From the NCBI GenBank assembly GCA_964532005.1, contig CAZHER010000003.1:1-64000 (forward strand): a DNA stretch of 64,000 nucleotides, read 5' to 3'. The notes below the pieces were generated by a model. That model was not told where the DNA came from and did not search any database. It worked only from the letters and a program-made list of their open reading frames with translations. This DNA is from CAYQEU01 sp964532005. Lineage in GTDB: Bacteria > Patescibacteriota > Doudnabacteria > UBA920. Shown one piece after another: positions 1 to 7,516 of this stretch. Each line of letters begins with the position of its first letter. Within the stretch, counting starts at the first letter, position 1. The translations under genes were made by a program, and so were the position numbers.

Positions 1-5
1 AATGA

Positions 6-31
6 CAAAACTCCCATTTCTGGGAGTTTTG
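6..31. terminator. Hairpin terminator at the window edge
   Basis: An 11-bp perfect stem (6-16 with 21-31) closes a 4-nt loop and is followed by a short T-rich stretch on the + strand. It probably ends transcription of a gene left of the window, or of a leftward transcript. Confidence 0.6.
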
Positions 32-116
32 TTCAGGTAAAATCTGAATGCAAGCATTCATGCTACCGCGTAGATAGAGACTATCAAAAAAAAAGTAGAC
101 TGTCAATTGCAAGCTA

Positions 117-192
117 TGGTGGACCGCCCGAGACTTGCACTCGGATTTTGTTATCCGCGGTAACATGCCCTGACTGCTTGGACGAGCGGCCC
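117..192 (-). tRNA. tRNA-like gene, anticodon GCG (Arg), with aberrant T and D loops
   Basis: The minus strand folds into a 76-nt cloverleaf with an encoded CCA end: a 7-bp acceptor stem with one G-U, a 4-bp D stem, a 5-bp anticodon stem, a 4-nt variable loop and a 5-bp T stem. The 7-nt anticodon loop reads CCGCGGA, giving anticodon GCG, which would read the Arg codon CGC. Three near-invariant features are changed: position 33 is C instead of U, the T-arm start is GUGC instead of GUUC, and the D loop has AG where GG is usual. The G19-C56 contact is kept, while the G18-U55 partners have become A and G. It may be a divergent tRNA-Arg, a decaying gene, or a tRNA used outside the ribosome. No second tRNA was seen in the window. 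Confidence 0.7.
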
Positions 193-284
193 ATTATGAA
201 ATGATACATGAACAGTATTAATGGGAAGATCAAGAAAAAATGATAAATATTTAAACAATATTAAATCTAGTAGTGTATATAAAT

Positions 285-312
285 AAAATAACGCTTATAT
301 AAGCGTTATTTT
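285..312. terminator. 28-nt perfect palindrome upstream of the HU gene
   Basis: A perfect inverted repeat (core 287-310, extended by A-T pairs to 285-312) is flanked by an A-run on the left and a T-run on the right, so it could terminate in either direction. The 193-439 stretch around it is AT-rich and shows no other gene. Confidence 0.45.
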
Positions 313-439
313 TAATATACCCCCAAAAAAGCTTGATTTTACAGGGGTTTCCTTATATGATTTTTATAGTTCTTATTAAGAGAATAAATATTAATTAATT
401 CCAGCCTCAAAAACAGGCTAGGATAAAAGGTAAATACCT

Positions 440-712
440 ATGACTAAGTCAGAGACTTTACAATACTTGGCCGACAAACTCGGCAAGACCCGCAAGGAAG
501 TCAGCGAAATGATTGATACCCTTGTTGCATTGGCTTACACCGAAACCAAGAAGAATGGTGAATTCACTATTCCAGGTTTAGGCAAACTTCAAAAGAAGCA
601 CCGCGATGCTCGTATGGGCCGCAATCCTGCAACTGGTGAATCAATTCAGATCCCTGCAAAGACTGTTGTTAAGTTCCGTGTAGCAAAAGCTGCTAAAGAC
701 TCTATTCTCTAA
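440..712 (+). CDS. HU/IHF-family DNA-binding protein
   Basis: A 90-residue protein of normal HU length. The N-terminal half forms the helical dimerisation part and contains the 'LADKLGKTRKEV' helix region. It is followed by the strand with 'IPGLGKL' and the DNA-binding arm, where the family motif 'GRNPATGE' is seen at about residues 60-67, then the conserved 'VKFRVAKAAKD' tail. Proteins of this family bend and compact DNA as dimers in the nucleoid. The gene stands alone, with a palindrome upstream and a strong terminator directly downstream. A weak AAGG lies about 10 nt before ATG. Confidence 0.9.
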   Translation: MTKSETLQYLADKLGKTRKEVSEMIDTLVALAYTETKKNGEFTIPGLGKLQKKHRDARMGRNPATGESIQIPAKTVVKFRVAKAAKDSIL

Positions 713-750
713 GATTCTATAGGCGAAGGCCTTCATAGAAACAAATAACA

Positions 751-782
751 AAAACCCGCCATTCTAGAGAGGCGGGTTTTTT
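751..782 (+). terminator. Rho-independent terminator of the HU gene
   Basis: The 10-bp stem AAAACCCGCC/GGCGGGTTTT has a 10-nt loop and is followed by T residues. The -10 box of the next gene starts directly after the T-run. Confidence 0.85.
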
Positions 783-784
783 GA

Positions 785-790
785 TACAAT
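785..790 (+). promoter_or_regulatory. -10 box of a near-leaderless gene
   Basis: TACAAT (785-790) ends 7 nt before an ATG at 798, so transcription would start at or next to that codon. It abuts the upstream terminator. No convincing -35 box and no Shine-Dalgarno site are visible, and this placement favours the start at 798 over the ATG at 789, which overlaps the box. Confidence 0.45.
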
Positions 791-797
791 GAAATGT

Positions 798-1289
798 ATG
801 AGAAATACAAAGTCTGCTTTATCCTGGATTGTTCAAATATTGAATGAGTTAAATATTGAATTTGAAATAGACGGTGGGTTAGCTGCATCTGTGTACGGAT
901 CTACCAGAGCATTAGCAGATATTGATATAAATATTGAGAAAAAGGATTTTAATTTGTTGGTACCGAAAGTTAAACAGTACATAAAATATGGACCAGAACT
1001 ATATAAAGATGCACATTGGGAACTGTACTTGCTGACCTTAAAGTACGCTGGGCAAATTATCGATATTGGAGCTGTCGATGAGATGAAGTATTTTAGTAGA
1101 AAAACCCAATCATGGAAAAATTTTCCCAGTGACTTGTCCGAAGTCAGGATAATGAACTACATGGGAATGAATTTGCCGTTTATTAATGAAATAAAATTAA
1201 TGATATACAAAGATGAACTGAGCAGAGGAGTAGATATTAAAGACGATCTAGATATGGCAAAACAGCTGAAAACACAATGGCTCAAATAG
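798..1289 (+). CDS. Nucleotidyltransferase-fold protein (AadB/LinB-like)
   Basis: A 163-residue protein with a minimal pol-beta nucleotidyltransferase core: 'DGG' at residues 25-27 and the metal-binding pair in 'DIDI' (D41, D43). This arrangement is typical of the group containing aminoglycoside O-2''- and lincosamide nucleotidyltransferases and many uncharacterised bacterial proteins. The substrate cannot be read from sequence. It is a single gene bracketed by two near-identical terminators (751-782 and 1333-1364). The 798 start was chosen over 789 because the apparent -10 box overlaps the earlier ATG. It is not closely similar to the two nucleotidyltransferases at 3944 and 5638. Confidence 0.7.
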   Translation: MRNTKSALSWIVQILNELNIEFEIDGGLAASVYGSTRALADIDINIEKKDFNLLVPKVKQYIKYGPELYKDAHWELYLLTLKYAGQIIDIGAVDEMKYFSRKTQSWKNFPSDLSEVRIMNYMGMNLPFINEIKLMIYKDELSRGVDIKDDLDMAKQLKTQWLK

Positions 1290-1332
1290 TGTAAATAAAC
1301 ATAGCGTATTTCTTTTAAATGCTTTTATTTTT

Positions 1333-1364
1333 AAAAACCCGCCCCTTTTGAGAGGCGGGTTTTT
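1333..1364. terminator. Bidirectional terminator
   Basis: The 11-bp stem AAAAACCCGCC/GGCGGGTTTTT lies between two convergent genes. It has an A-run on one side and a T-run on the other, so it can serve both. Its stem is nearly the same as that of the terminator at 751-782. Confidence 0.85.
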
Positions 1365-1376
1365 GCTTTGTTAAAT

Positions 1377-1829
1377 TTATATACCAGCGGTGACAGCCGG
1401 AGCGTTTGGAGCTGGAGGTTCGTTGCTCTCGACGGTCTTGCCATCCAGAATTTCATTGATTTTTGCCAAAATTTCTTCCGTAGTAAAGTAAGCTTTTACC
1501 ATATATGCCTGAACTTTCAAAGCTTTTGTTCGAAGAATGTCTTTATTGCTCCACAGGTTGCTTAGAATGATAATAGGCGTCTCTGCAACTTTTGGGTCGG
1601 GGTTAGATCGTACAGATTCTAAAACCTTGAACCCGTCTACTTCAGGTAACATAAGGTCTAGCAAAATTAAATCTGGCTTTTCTGAGGAAACCATATCAAT
1701 CCCTTGCTTTCCGTCTTCTGCTTCTTTGACAATAAAGCCATGGGTTGTAAGCTTATGAATGACAATTTCGCGCATAGCGATGTCATCTTCTACCATTAAG
1801 ATTTTTTTTGGCTGGTTTGAATCGGCCAT
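1377..1829 (-). CDS. Single-domain response regulator (CheY-like receiver)
   Basis: A 150-residue protein consisting of one receiver domain (about 8-128) and a short Pro/Ala-rich tail. The acidic pair D15/D16, the phospho-acceptor D58 in 'LLDLMLP', the switch residue S90 and K112 are all in place. With no output domain it must act by protein contact or as a phosphorelay intermediate. No kinase is adjacent. The histidine kinase at 16876 is a possible partner, but nothing in the sequence links the two. It converges on the terminator at 1333-1364. Confidence 0.9.
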   Translation of the reverse strand: MADSNQPKKILMVEDDIAMREIVIHKLTTHGFIVKEAEDGKQGIDMVSSEKPDLILLDLMLPEVDGFKVLESVRSNPDPKVAETPIIILSNLWSNKDILRTKALKVQAYMVKAYFTTEEILAKINEILDGKTVESNEPPAPNAPAVTAGI

Positions 1830-1889
1830 TTTGTTTCAAATAAGGGTTTGTTTTTACGCCTATATTATACCAAATAAAAGGCAAATTGC

Positions 1890-2339
1890 CTACTCTAGTA
1901 TTTTTTTTGCAATTTGGTCTAGGTTGTCGTTTTCGGCTCTATTTGAGTCGTTGGATGATATATACCCTGGATAAAGTTCAAAATAAGTATTTATTTTTGA
2001 TTTATTTTCTTCCCAAACACCAGACTTAGTGCCATGCATGGGAAAGAGCTTGATATGGGCATGGTCTACCCCAAACCCTTCTGCTACCATGGCGGTGCGT
2101 CCCACATCATCTAATTTGGCATCTAGGAGCTTGGCTACGGCTTTGGATGCCCCTATAAGTTTATTTAGCACCTTTTCAGGCAAGTCAAACACATAGCTAT
2201 TGTAATGCTCTTTTGGAATGACTACTGTAACCCCTTCGGTGTTGGGAAAAATAGATAAAAAGGCTAAATGCTGGTCGTCCTCCCAAACCTTAAAAGAAGG
2301 GGAGTCTCCCGAAACAATTTGGCAGAATATGCAGGGCAT
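1890..2339 (-). CDS. HIT-family nucleotide hydrolase/transferase
   Basis: A 149-residue protein. The ATG at 2339 was chosen because the HIT fold begins directly with 'CIFCQIVSG', a classic N-terminus whose two Cys residues bind zinc in many members. The longer in-frame reading upstream has no family similarity and would run through the divergent gene. The histidine-triad region reads 'DHAHIKLFP': the first two His, including the nucleophile position, are kept, but the usual third His is Lys. HIT proteins hydrolyse dinucleoside polyphosphates or AMP-conjugates. It diverges from the gene at 2392 with about 50 bp between starts. Confidence 0.85.
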   Translation of the reverse strand: MPCIFCQIVSGDSPSFKVWEDDQHLAFLSIFPNTEGVTVVIPKEHYNSYVFDLPEKVLNKLIGASKAVAKLLDAKLDDVGRTAMVAEGFGVDHAHIKLFPMHGTKSGVWEENKSKINTYFELYPGYISSNDSNRAENDNLDQIAKKILE

Positions 2340-2391
2340 AATAAGTATAGTAATTGTTATTTTCTTAATTTTAGCATAGAATAGCCTTATT

Positions 2392-3453
2392 ATGATAGAA
2401 AAACAACTCAAAGTAGCTATATTAGGGTGCGGCGCAGTTGCTGACAGATGGTATTTAAAAGGATTGATTCTATCCCCAGAATCCACAAGATATAAGGTGG
2501 TGGCTGTTTGTGATATAGATGAACAAAAAGCAAGACAGGTTGTCCAGGATTTTGGTGTACCAAATTTTTGCACAGATTATAAAGACTTACTGAAATATAA
2601 ACCAGATTTGGTGGTGGTGTTAACCAGACACAATGACCACTATGAACACAATAAATATTTCTTAAGTAATGGTATAAATGTCTATTCGGAAAAGCCATTT
2701 GCAGAATCTGTTGAACAAGGAATTGAGTTAGTAGGTTTGGCCAAATCTAATTCATTAGTTTTTGGATCGGCTCCACAAGTAATGCTGTCGTCTAGGAATC
2801 AAAAAATTAAAGAAATAATTAAGATTGGCCGTATTGGGAAAATTTCATTGGTTCGTGCCAGCTGCTCTAATTTAGGCCCAGCTGGTAGACCAGATACTGA
2901 CTACGATCCAGAATGGTTTTACCAGCAGGGAGGGTCTTTGAGTAGTTTGGGTATTTATGGATTATCTGCATTAATTTGGTTAATGGGTACACCTCAAAGA
3001 ATTACGTGTTATGAAGGAATTGCAAATCCAGTCAGAAAAGTTATGTATGGACCTGTGGCAGGGAAAAATATTAATGTTACAGCCCCAGATAACGTAGTGG
3101 CTATGTTGGATTATGGTTCGGCTAGTTATGTTTTGTTTGATGGTTCATATTCAGTGCCAACGCCACCAAAATATGATTTTGAGATCCACGGTAGTGAGGG
3201 TAGTTTATTGGTAGGTGGATTTGGGGGCAAAGACAGTATTGTATTATGTGTCCCAGGCCAGGAACCAGAAATGGTAGGACCAGATGATGATTGTCATGTT
3301 CGTTGGAATTTATCTTGGGGGGTTGAAGACACAATCAATGCTATTATTGACAAACGAACACCTGGAGTTTCCGCAGAGTTTGCTTTAGAAGTCTTAAAGG
3401 TGGTTGAAAAAATGCAGGAATCGTCACAAAGCGGTAAGGTGATTAAGTTTTGA
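2392..3453 (+). CDS. Gfo/Idh/MocA-family oxidoreductase (A)
   Basis: A 353-residue NAD(P)-dependent sugar or cyclitol dehydrogenase-like protein. The N-terminal Rossmann fold starts with 'AILGCGAVADRW' (9-20), a dinucleotide-binding signature, and ends with the family 'EKP' motif (E100-K101-P102). The C-terminal part (about 130-345) is the substrate-binding alpha/beta domain. It opens a co-directional run of ten genes reaching 11416. A TAGAAT -10-like box ends 9 nt before the ATG and there is no Shine-Dalgarno site, so the transcript is probably nearly leaderless. The gene ends in TGA, showing that TGA is used as a stop. The substrate is not identifiable. Confidence 0.88.
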   Translation: MIEKQLKVAILGCGAVADRWYLKGLILSPESTRYKVVAVCDIDEQKARQVVQDFGVPNFCTDYKDLLKYKPDLVVVLTRHNDHYEHNKYFLSNGINVYSEKPFAESVEQGIELVGLAKSNSLVFGSAPQVMLSSRNQKIKEIIKIGRIGKISLVRASCSNLGPAGRPDTDYDPEWFYQQGGSLSSLGIYGLSALIWLMGTPQRITCYEGIANPVRKVMYGPVAGKNINVTAPDNVVAMLDYGSASYVLFDGSYSVPTPPKYDFEIHGSEGSLLVGGFGGKDSIVLCVPGQEPEMVGPDDDCHVRWNLSWGVEDTINAIIDKRTPGVSAEFALEVLKVVEKMQESSQSGKVIKF

Positions 3454-3456
3454 TAT

Positions 3457-3951
3457 ATGTCCCAGATTATTTTAAGACATTTAAAAGAAATTGATTATTT
3501 AGCAATAAAAAATTTTGTAACAGACCCAGAGGTGTCTAAGCATCTAACTTGGCAACCATATACTAATGAAGCGGATATAAAAAAATATTTTGATACTTCC
3601 TTAACCAAGACTAATTTCCCAGATGAGGTGCTGGCTATAACTATGAACGGAGAAGTAATTGGTACAATTCACATTATATTAAGAGACAATGCTTATGCGC
3701 AGTTAGGTTTTAATATCTTTTTAAAATATCAACAGGACCCTGGACTGGCGGTTAGTATTATGAAAGAAATAATTAAGGTTATGCAATCTAGGTGGTTAAG
3801 ACATAATATTAAAGAAGTCTGGTTAGATTTTCATAAAGACAATAAGTTTATGCGTACGGTGGCAGATTATTTTAAGTTTAAAGAGAGAGACAAGAATGTA
3901 GGCAAGGACAGGAAACATTTTTATATGCAAACCGAGTTTTTATATGAGTAA
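3457..3951 (+). CDS. GNAT-family N-acetyltransferase
   Basis: A 164-residue protein matching the RimJ/RimL-type GNAT layout: an early 'LRHLKEIDYLAIKNF' helix, the 'GEVIGTIHI' central strand, and an 'AQLGFNIFLKYQQDPGLAVSIMKEI' segment where the acetyl-CoA-binding loop is expected. That loop lacks a perfect Q/RxxGxG/A motif. It starts 3 nt after the oxidoreductase stop and overlaps the next gene by 8 nt, so it is translated within the cluster. In this context it probably acylates an amine on the cluster product, but the substrate is unknown. Confidence 0.7.
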   Translation: MSQIILRHLKEIDYLAIKNFVTDPEVSKHLTWQPYTNEADIKKYFDTSLTKTNFPDEVLAITMNGEVIGTIHIILRDNAYAQLGFNIFLKYQQDPGLAVSIMKEIIKVMQSRWLRHNIKEVWLDFHKDNKFMRTVADYFKFKERDKNVGKDRKHFYMQTEFLYE

Positions 3952-4723
3952 CAGTATTCCAAAGCAAAAATTAGTAATCAGTAAAGTCAGGTCAATATTG
4001 CAAAATGAACCAGCAGTAGAATTGATGTTTGTACTAGGTTCTGTTTCTAAGGGAGATCTTAGCTCTTTATCCGACATTGATATGTGGTTAGTGCTAGTAA
4101 ACGAGACAGCTTTAAATTCTTTCGCAAATATGGATGAAATAAAAAAAATATTTGCAAAGACAGGGAGTATTCTTGGTATCTACAGAACCACTGCCCATCA
4201 CTTTTTTGTTACATATCGCAATGGTATGCAAATAGACTTGAATCTGATTAGTGAAGCCACTTACCATAATATTCAGAAAATGCCTAAATATGCCCTAAAA
4301 TATGATTCCAAGCCGTCTTTTAGAGTTAAATCCAAATATAAGCCAGAGAAAGACAAAGCCAGTGTAGAAAATTTGTTATTGACTGGTTATACTACTTTGG
4401 CGCGTGGATGTTCAAAATATAATAATAAGAATTATTTTCTTACTTTAAAATTTATTGATACGGTTAGGCAGAGCAGTATATTGCCTCTAATACCATTTTT
4501 TGAAAAACAGTTTATATTAAATTCTATCAACCTCAATCTAAAAAGTTTGTCCAAGCCAGTGCAGCAGTTGCTTACTAATACATACGGTAAGCCAATTCAA
4601 GATGAGTGTAACAAAGCTCTATTAAGCTCAAAGCAACTTCTGGACTTATTTGCTACAAAAGCAAAAATAACAAAGTTTTCTAAAATTTCAAAAGATATTT
4701 CGAATTCAATTAAACCCAAGTAA
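3944..4723 (+). CDS. Nucleotidyltransferase-domain protein (paralog 1)
   Basis: A 259-residue protein with an N-terminal pol-beta nucleotidyltransferase core: G32-S33, then D44 and D46 in 'SDIDMW', and a third acidic residue D98 in 'QIDLNLIS'. All three metal ligands are therefore present. Residues from about 130 on form an all-helical domain, the layout of kanamycin-nucleotidyltransferase-type enzymes. It aligns along its full length with the protein at 5638, with catalytic residues at the same positions. It overlaps the upstream GNAT gene by 8 nt. It is likely to transfer NMP to a small molecule or metabolic intermediate; which one is unknown. Confidence 0.75.
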   Translation: MSNSIPKQKLVISKVRSILQNEPAVELMFVLGSVSKGDLSSLSDIDMWLVLVNETALNSFANMDEIKKIFAKTGSILGIYRTTAHHFFVTYRNGMQIDLNLISEATYHNIQKMPKYALKYDSKPSFRVKSKYKPEKDKASVENLLLTGYTTLARGCSKYNNKNYFLTLKFIDTVRQSSILPLIPFFEKQFILNSINLNLKSLSKPVQQLLTNTYGKPIQDECNKALLSSKQLLDLFATKAKITKFSKISKDISNSIKPK

Positions 4724-4728
4724 ATTAT

Positions 4729-5559
4729 ATGAAATTAACTATTTTAGGTTCAGGAGGTGTGGATCCAGCACCGAGAGCCACTTGTTCATGCCAGCTGTGT
4801 ATATTGGCCAAATCTGAAGGCATACCCAATGCGAGAACCGGTTGCTCCATGTTTTTACCAGAAGCTAAGTTACTGTTTGATACCCCAGAAGAGGTTCGTC
4901 AACAACTTATTAGGGAAAATATTTCAGAGGTGGGCCATTTGATACTGACACATTGGCACCCAGACCATACTCATGGCATAAGGATCTTAGAGCAAATTAA
5001 TTGGAATTTTGCTGAATCCGCACCTTTTGGACCGCCAATTAAGGTACATATTTCTACACAGCAATTGCAGTGGTTTAAAGAATATTCGTGCGGCGGGTTT
5101 TTAGATTTCTATACCAAGAGAGGAATGATTGAAGTGGTAGAGTTGGATCACAAAAAACCAATCCTTATTGGAGATATATCTATAACCCCTTATATTATTG
5201 AACATACCCAAGGTTTCTATTTTGTTATTGAACAACAAAATAGAAAAGCTATTTATGCCCCATGTGAATATCATAAAATGATTCCCGACCCAGAAATAAG
5301 AAATGTTGATGTCTTTATCCCTCACAATTTATTTTGGGAAAATAAAGAAATAAGCCCTCGTGAAAACGCGCCCACAGATGAAGATAGCTTTGAACAGATG
5401 CTTAAACATGCAGATGAGTTTCAAGCTAAAAGAATTGTGTTCACACATATTGAAGAATCATTTCAGTTAGATCATGAAACCTTGAATGCCAAAATGAAAC
5501 AATATTATCCAGGTTATGACATAGAAGCTGCCTACGATGGGATGAACATTGACATATAA
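4729..5559 (+). CDS. Metallo-beta-lactamase-fold hydrolase, PhnP-like
   Basis: A 276-residue protein of the PhnP / 1,2-cyclic-phosphate phosphodiesterase type. The dinuclear metal motif 'THWHPDHTHG' is complete (H75, H77, D79, H80), with a distal His in 'FTHIEE'. The early cysteines C19, C21 and C24 occupy the region where PhnP has a structural zinc site. PhnP opens phosphoribosyl cyclic phosphate, and relatives act on other cyclic phosphates. No other phosphonate-degradation gene is nearby, so a cyclic-phosphate or phosphodiester step in the surrounding cluster is more likely. It begins 5 nt after the preceding stop. Confidence 0.8.
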   Translation: MKLTILGSGGVDPAPRATCSCQLCILAKSEGIPNARTGCSMFLPEAKLLFDTPEEVRQQLIRENISEVGHLILTHWHPDHTHGIRILEQINWNFAESAPFGPPIKVHISTQQLQWFKEYSCGGFLDFYTKRGMIEVVELDHKKPILIGDISITPYIIEHTQGFYFVIEQQNRKAIYAPCEYHKMIPDPEIRNVDVFIPHNLFWENKEISPRENAPTDEDSFEQMLKHADEFQAKRIVFTHIEESFQLDHETLNAKMKQYYPGYDIEAAYDGMNIDI

Positions 5560-5637
5560 CAGCCCTTTTGGCATACTTATTAATCGCTTAAATATGCGAT
5601 AAAAAAACGAGGAAACTAGGCTTAGGAGGAAAAGGCA

Positions 5638-6414
5638 ATGACAGAGAAGGATGATGCAAGGCAGGTATTGAAGAAAGAGCTTCTGCGTCGTTTAAGTGAG
5701 GACCGCCGAGTATATAAGGTTCTATTGCTCGGTTCGTCGGTGAATGGCGGTGAGAATGAGTTGTCCGACATTGATGTATGTATTGTCATGAAAGATGACT
5801 TGGGACTGAAACAGATTTTGGGGGAAGTTGGCGTACTGTTTTCGAACCTTGGTTCGTTGATTAGCTACTACAACTACAGCCCCTACCATTTTTATGTCGT
5901 CTACGACGGGCTGATACCTTTGGATATTTACCTCATTAGTTCGTCCCTTTATCATATACTGAAGAGCGGACGATCGAAAGAGGTGTATAGCTCCCAGGGT
6001 GATCTGTCGTCAATAGAAACATCGGCAATTCAGGTTGTGGTATCAGATTTGTTGCTACAGCTATACATTCGGAATTTTCGTTTGCTCAGCAAACTCAGAA
6101 AGCAGGAGTATCCCACCTTGGTGTTTATCCTCAATAGCATAAGAGAGGAGAATATAATTCCGCTTTTGAGGTTGGTTTACGGGCTGGACATACCTCATCA
6201 AAAAGCAGTAAAATTAGGTAATTTCCCAGAAGAAGCAAAAGAGCTGTATATCAATTCTTATGCTATCCCTACTGAGGAAAGCTGTTTGTCTGCTATTAAA
6301 GCAGTAGCTGACCTGGTGTTAGTAATAGCCAGCAAAGCCTCGGCAACCTTCGAGTTGTCGGCTATAATCAGACAAGCAGAAAAAGCCCGAACCTTAATTA
6401 TGGCTTATGGATAA
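5638..6414 (+). CDS. Nucleotidyltransferase-domain protein (paralog 2)
   Basis: A 258-residue paralog of the protein at 3944, with G32-S33, D44, D46 and D96 ('PLDIYLIS') at matching sites and the same C-terminal helical domain. Unlike its neighbours it has a strong ribosome-binding site (AGGAGG about 9 nt before ATG) and a 78-nt leader after the previous gene, so it may be expressed separately. The first half (to about 6190) uses clearly less AT-rich codons than the second half, giving the gene a mosaic look. It overlaps the next gene by 8 nt. Function as for paralog 1. Confidence 0.75.
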   Translation: MTEKDDARQVLKKELLRRLSEDRRVYKVLLLGSSVNGGENELSDIDVCIVMKDDLGLKQILGEVGVLFSNLGSLISYYNYSPYHFYVVYDGLIPLDIYLISSSLYHILKSGRSKEVYSSQGDLSSIETSAIQVVVSDLLLQLYIRNFRLLSKLRKQEYPTLVFILNSIREENIIPLLRLVYGLDIPHQKAVKLGNFPEEAKELYINSYAIPTEESCLSAIKAVADLVLVIASKASATFELSAIIRQAEKARTLIMAYG

Positions 6415-7516
6415 ATCTTCTCTAGTCAAACAATATTTAGACTGGTCCAGCCGGAATACTGAAAAGTTATTTCGGTATAGCAGATTGCCTAAGCCTGTCA
6501 ATGTAGTTCCGGTCTTGGAATGGCCAGCCTTCCCAGATCAATCCGAAAGCGAAAAATTTATTGTTTCTGCCCTAGCAGGCGGCTACAAAGCAGTAAATTT
6601 TTCGCTTTTTAAATTGGCTCAAAAAAAATATACTGCAGGACATATGTCAGCAATAGCGGGGAAGTTAAGTCATGGTAGTGCTCATGGTAGCTCTATAAAA
6701 AGACAAATTAAAACAGGGATTAGCTATAAAAAATTTTTAGAAGAAGATCTTTTGTTAATCAGTGAGTTGGACCCGGAAAGGAATCTAGTTATCAATTATG
6801 ATTTATTTGCTGGGCAGCCTACTGATTTTGTAATAGATGAGAATTTTCAGGTCTGCAGAGAAAAAAATATGCATGGTCTAGCTAACGCTTTAGGTATAAA
6901 AAATACAAAGCAAAATCTAGAATATTCAATAGTTGAGAGAATAATTTCTGACGTAGCAGAGGTATTCAAAGATAGCGGTTATAGAATTGTCTTTGAAATA
7001 CCAGGCTCTAAGGGTTGGAGTATGTTGCCAGAAATAAATGTCAACAATCTTTCTTTTATTACAGAAAGAATTAATCTTTATTTTCCAGAAGCAGGTTTGT
7101 GTATAGATGTTGGGCACGCGCTTACTTGGAGCCAGGATCCATTGGTATTAGGCAATTATATTGATATATTGACCCCATATAAAGGGCTAATAAAGATGTT
7201 ACATATTTCTTCGGCGGGGTCGTGGAGTCCAGAATTTATTTCTTTGTATAAAGCTGCTTATGATGGGATTGATGTACCAGAGTGGCACATTAAAGCTCTG
7301 GATATAACCCTAGCAATATGCGAGTCAGAACAATTAAATTTTATTCAGAAGCTCAGACAATTATGCGAAGATCGCCTAGTATTAGAGGTAAGTGAAAATA
7401 GAACACCAACAGATTCCATGAATGATTATTTTTTGAGCTGTAACTTAGGGCAAATAGATAACAGATCATATTTTGAGAATATTATTAAACAAGGAGCAAT
7501 GTTAGGTTATGTCTAA
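6407..7516 (+). CDS. Xylose-isomerase-like TIM-barrel protein
   Basis: A 369-residue protein related to the sugar-phosphate isomerase/epimerase and AP-endonuclease-2 superfamily. Candidate metal ligands lie at the ends of successive barrel strands: E in 'VFEIPGSKGW', D and H in 'LCIDVGHALTW', H in 'KMLHISSAG' and E in 'LVLEVSEN'. Such enzymes isomerise or epimerise sugars and cyclitols, for example inosose. It overlaps the genes on both sides by 8 nt, so it is translationally coupled and belongs to the same pathway as the flanking nucleotidyltransferase and oxidoreductase. The substrate is unknown. Confidence 0.7.
   Translation: MDKSSLVKQYLDWSSRNTEKLFRYSRLPKPVNVVPVLEWPAFPDQSESEKFIVSALAGGYKAVNFSLFKLAQKKYTAGHMSAIAGKLSHGSAHGSSIKRQIKTGISYKKFLEEDLLLISELDPERNLVINYDLFAGQPTDFVIDENFQVCREKNMHGLANALGIKNTKQNLEYSIVERIISDVAEVFKDSGYRIVFEIPGSKGWSMLPEINVNNLSFITERINLYFPEAGLCIDVGHALTWSQDPLVLGNYIDILTPYKGLIKMLHISSAGSWSPEFISLYKAAYDGIDVPEWHIKALDITLAICESEQLNFIQKLRQLCEDRLVLEVSENRTPTDSMNDYFLSCNLGQIDNRSYFENIIKQGAMLGYV

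Noticed and set aside
78..106. Leftward promoter (TTGACA, 17 nt, TAGTCT) with a terminator at 6-31, suggesting a small RNA of about 65 nt
   Set aside because: The -10 is weak, the T-run of the terminator is poor in this direction, and the window edge hides the context. Not enough for an RNA gene call.
2340..2573. N-terminal extension of the HIT protein upstream to 2573
   Set aside because: The extension overlaps the divergent oxidoreductase gene, has no HIT similarity, and the family's normal start 'PCIFC' follows the ATG at 2339.
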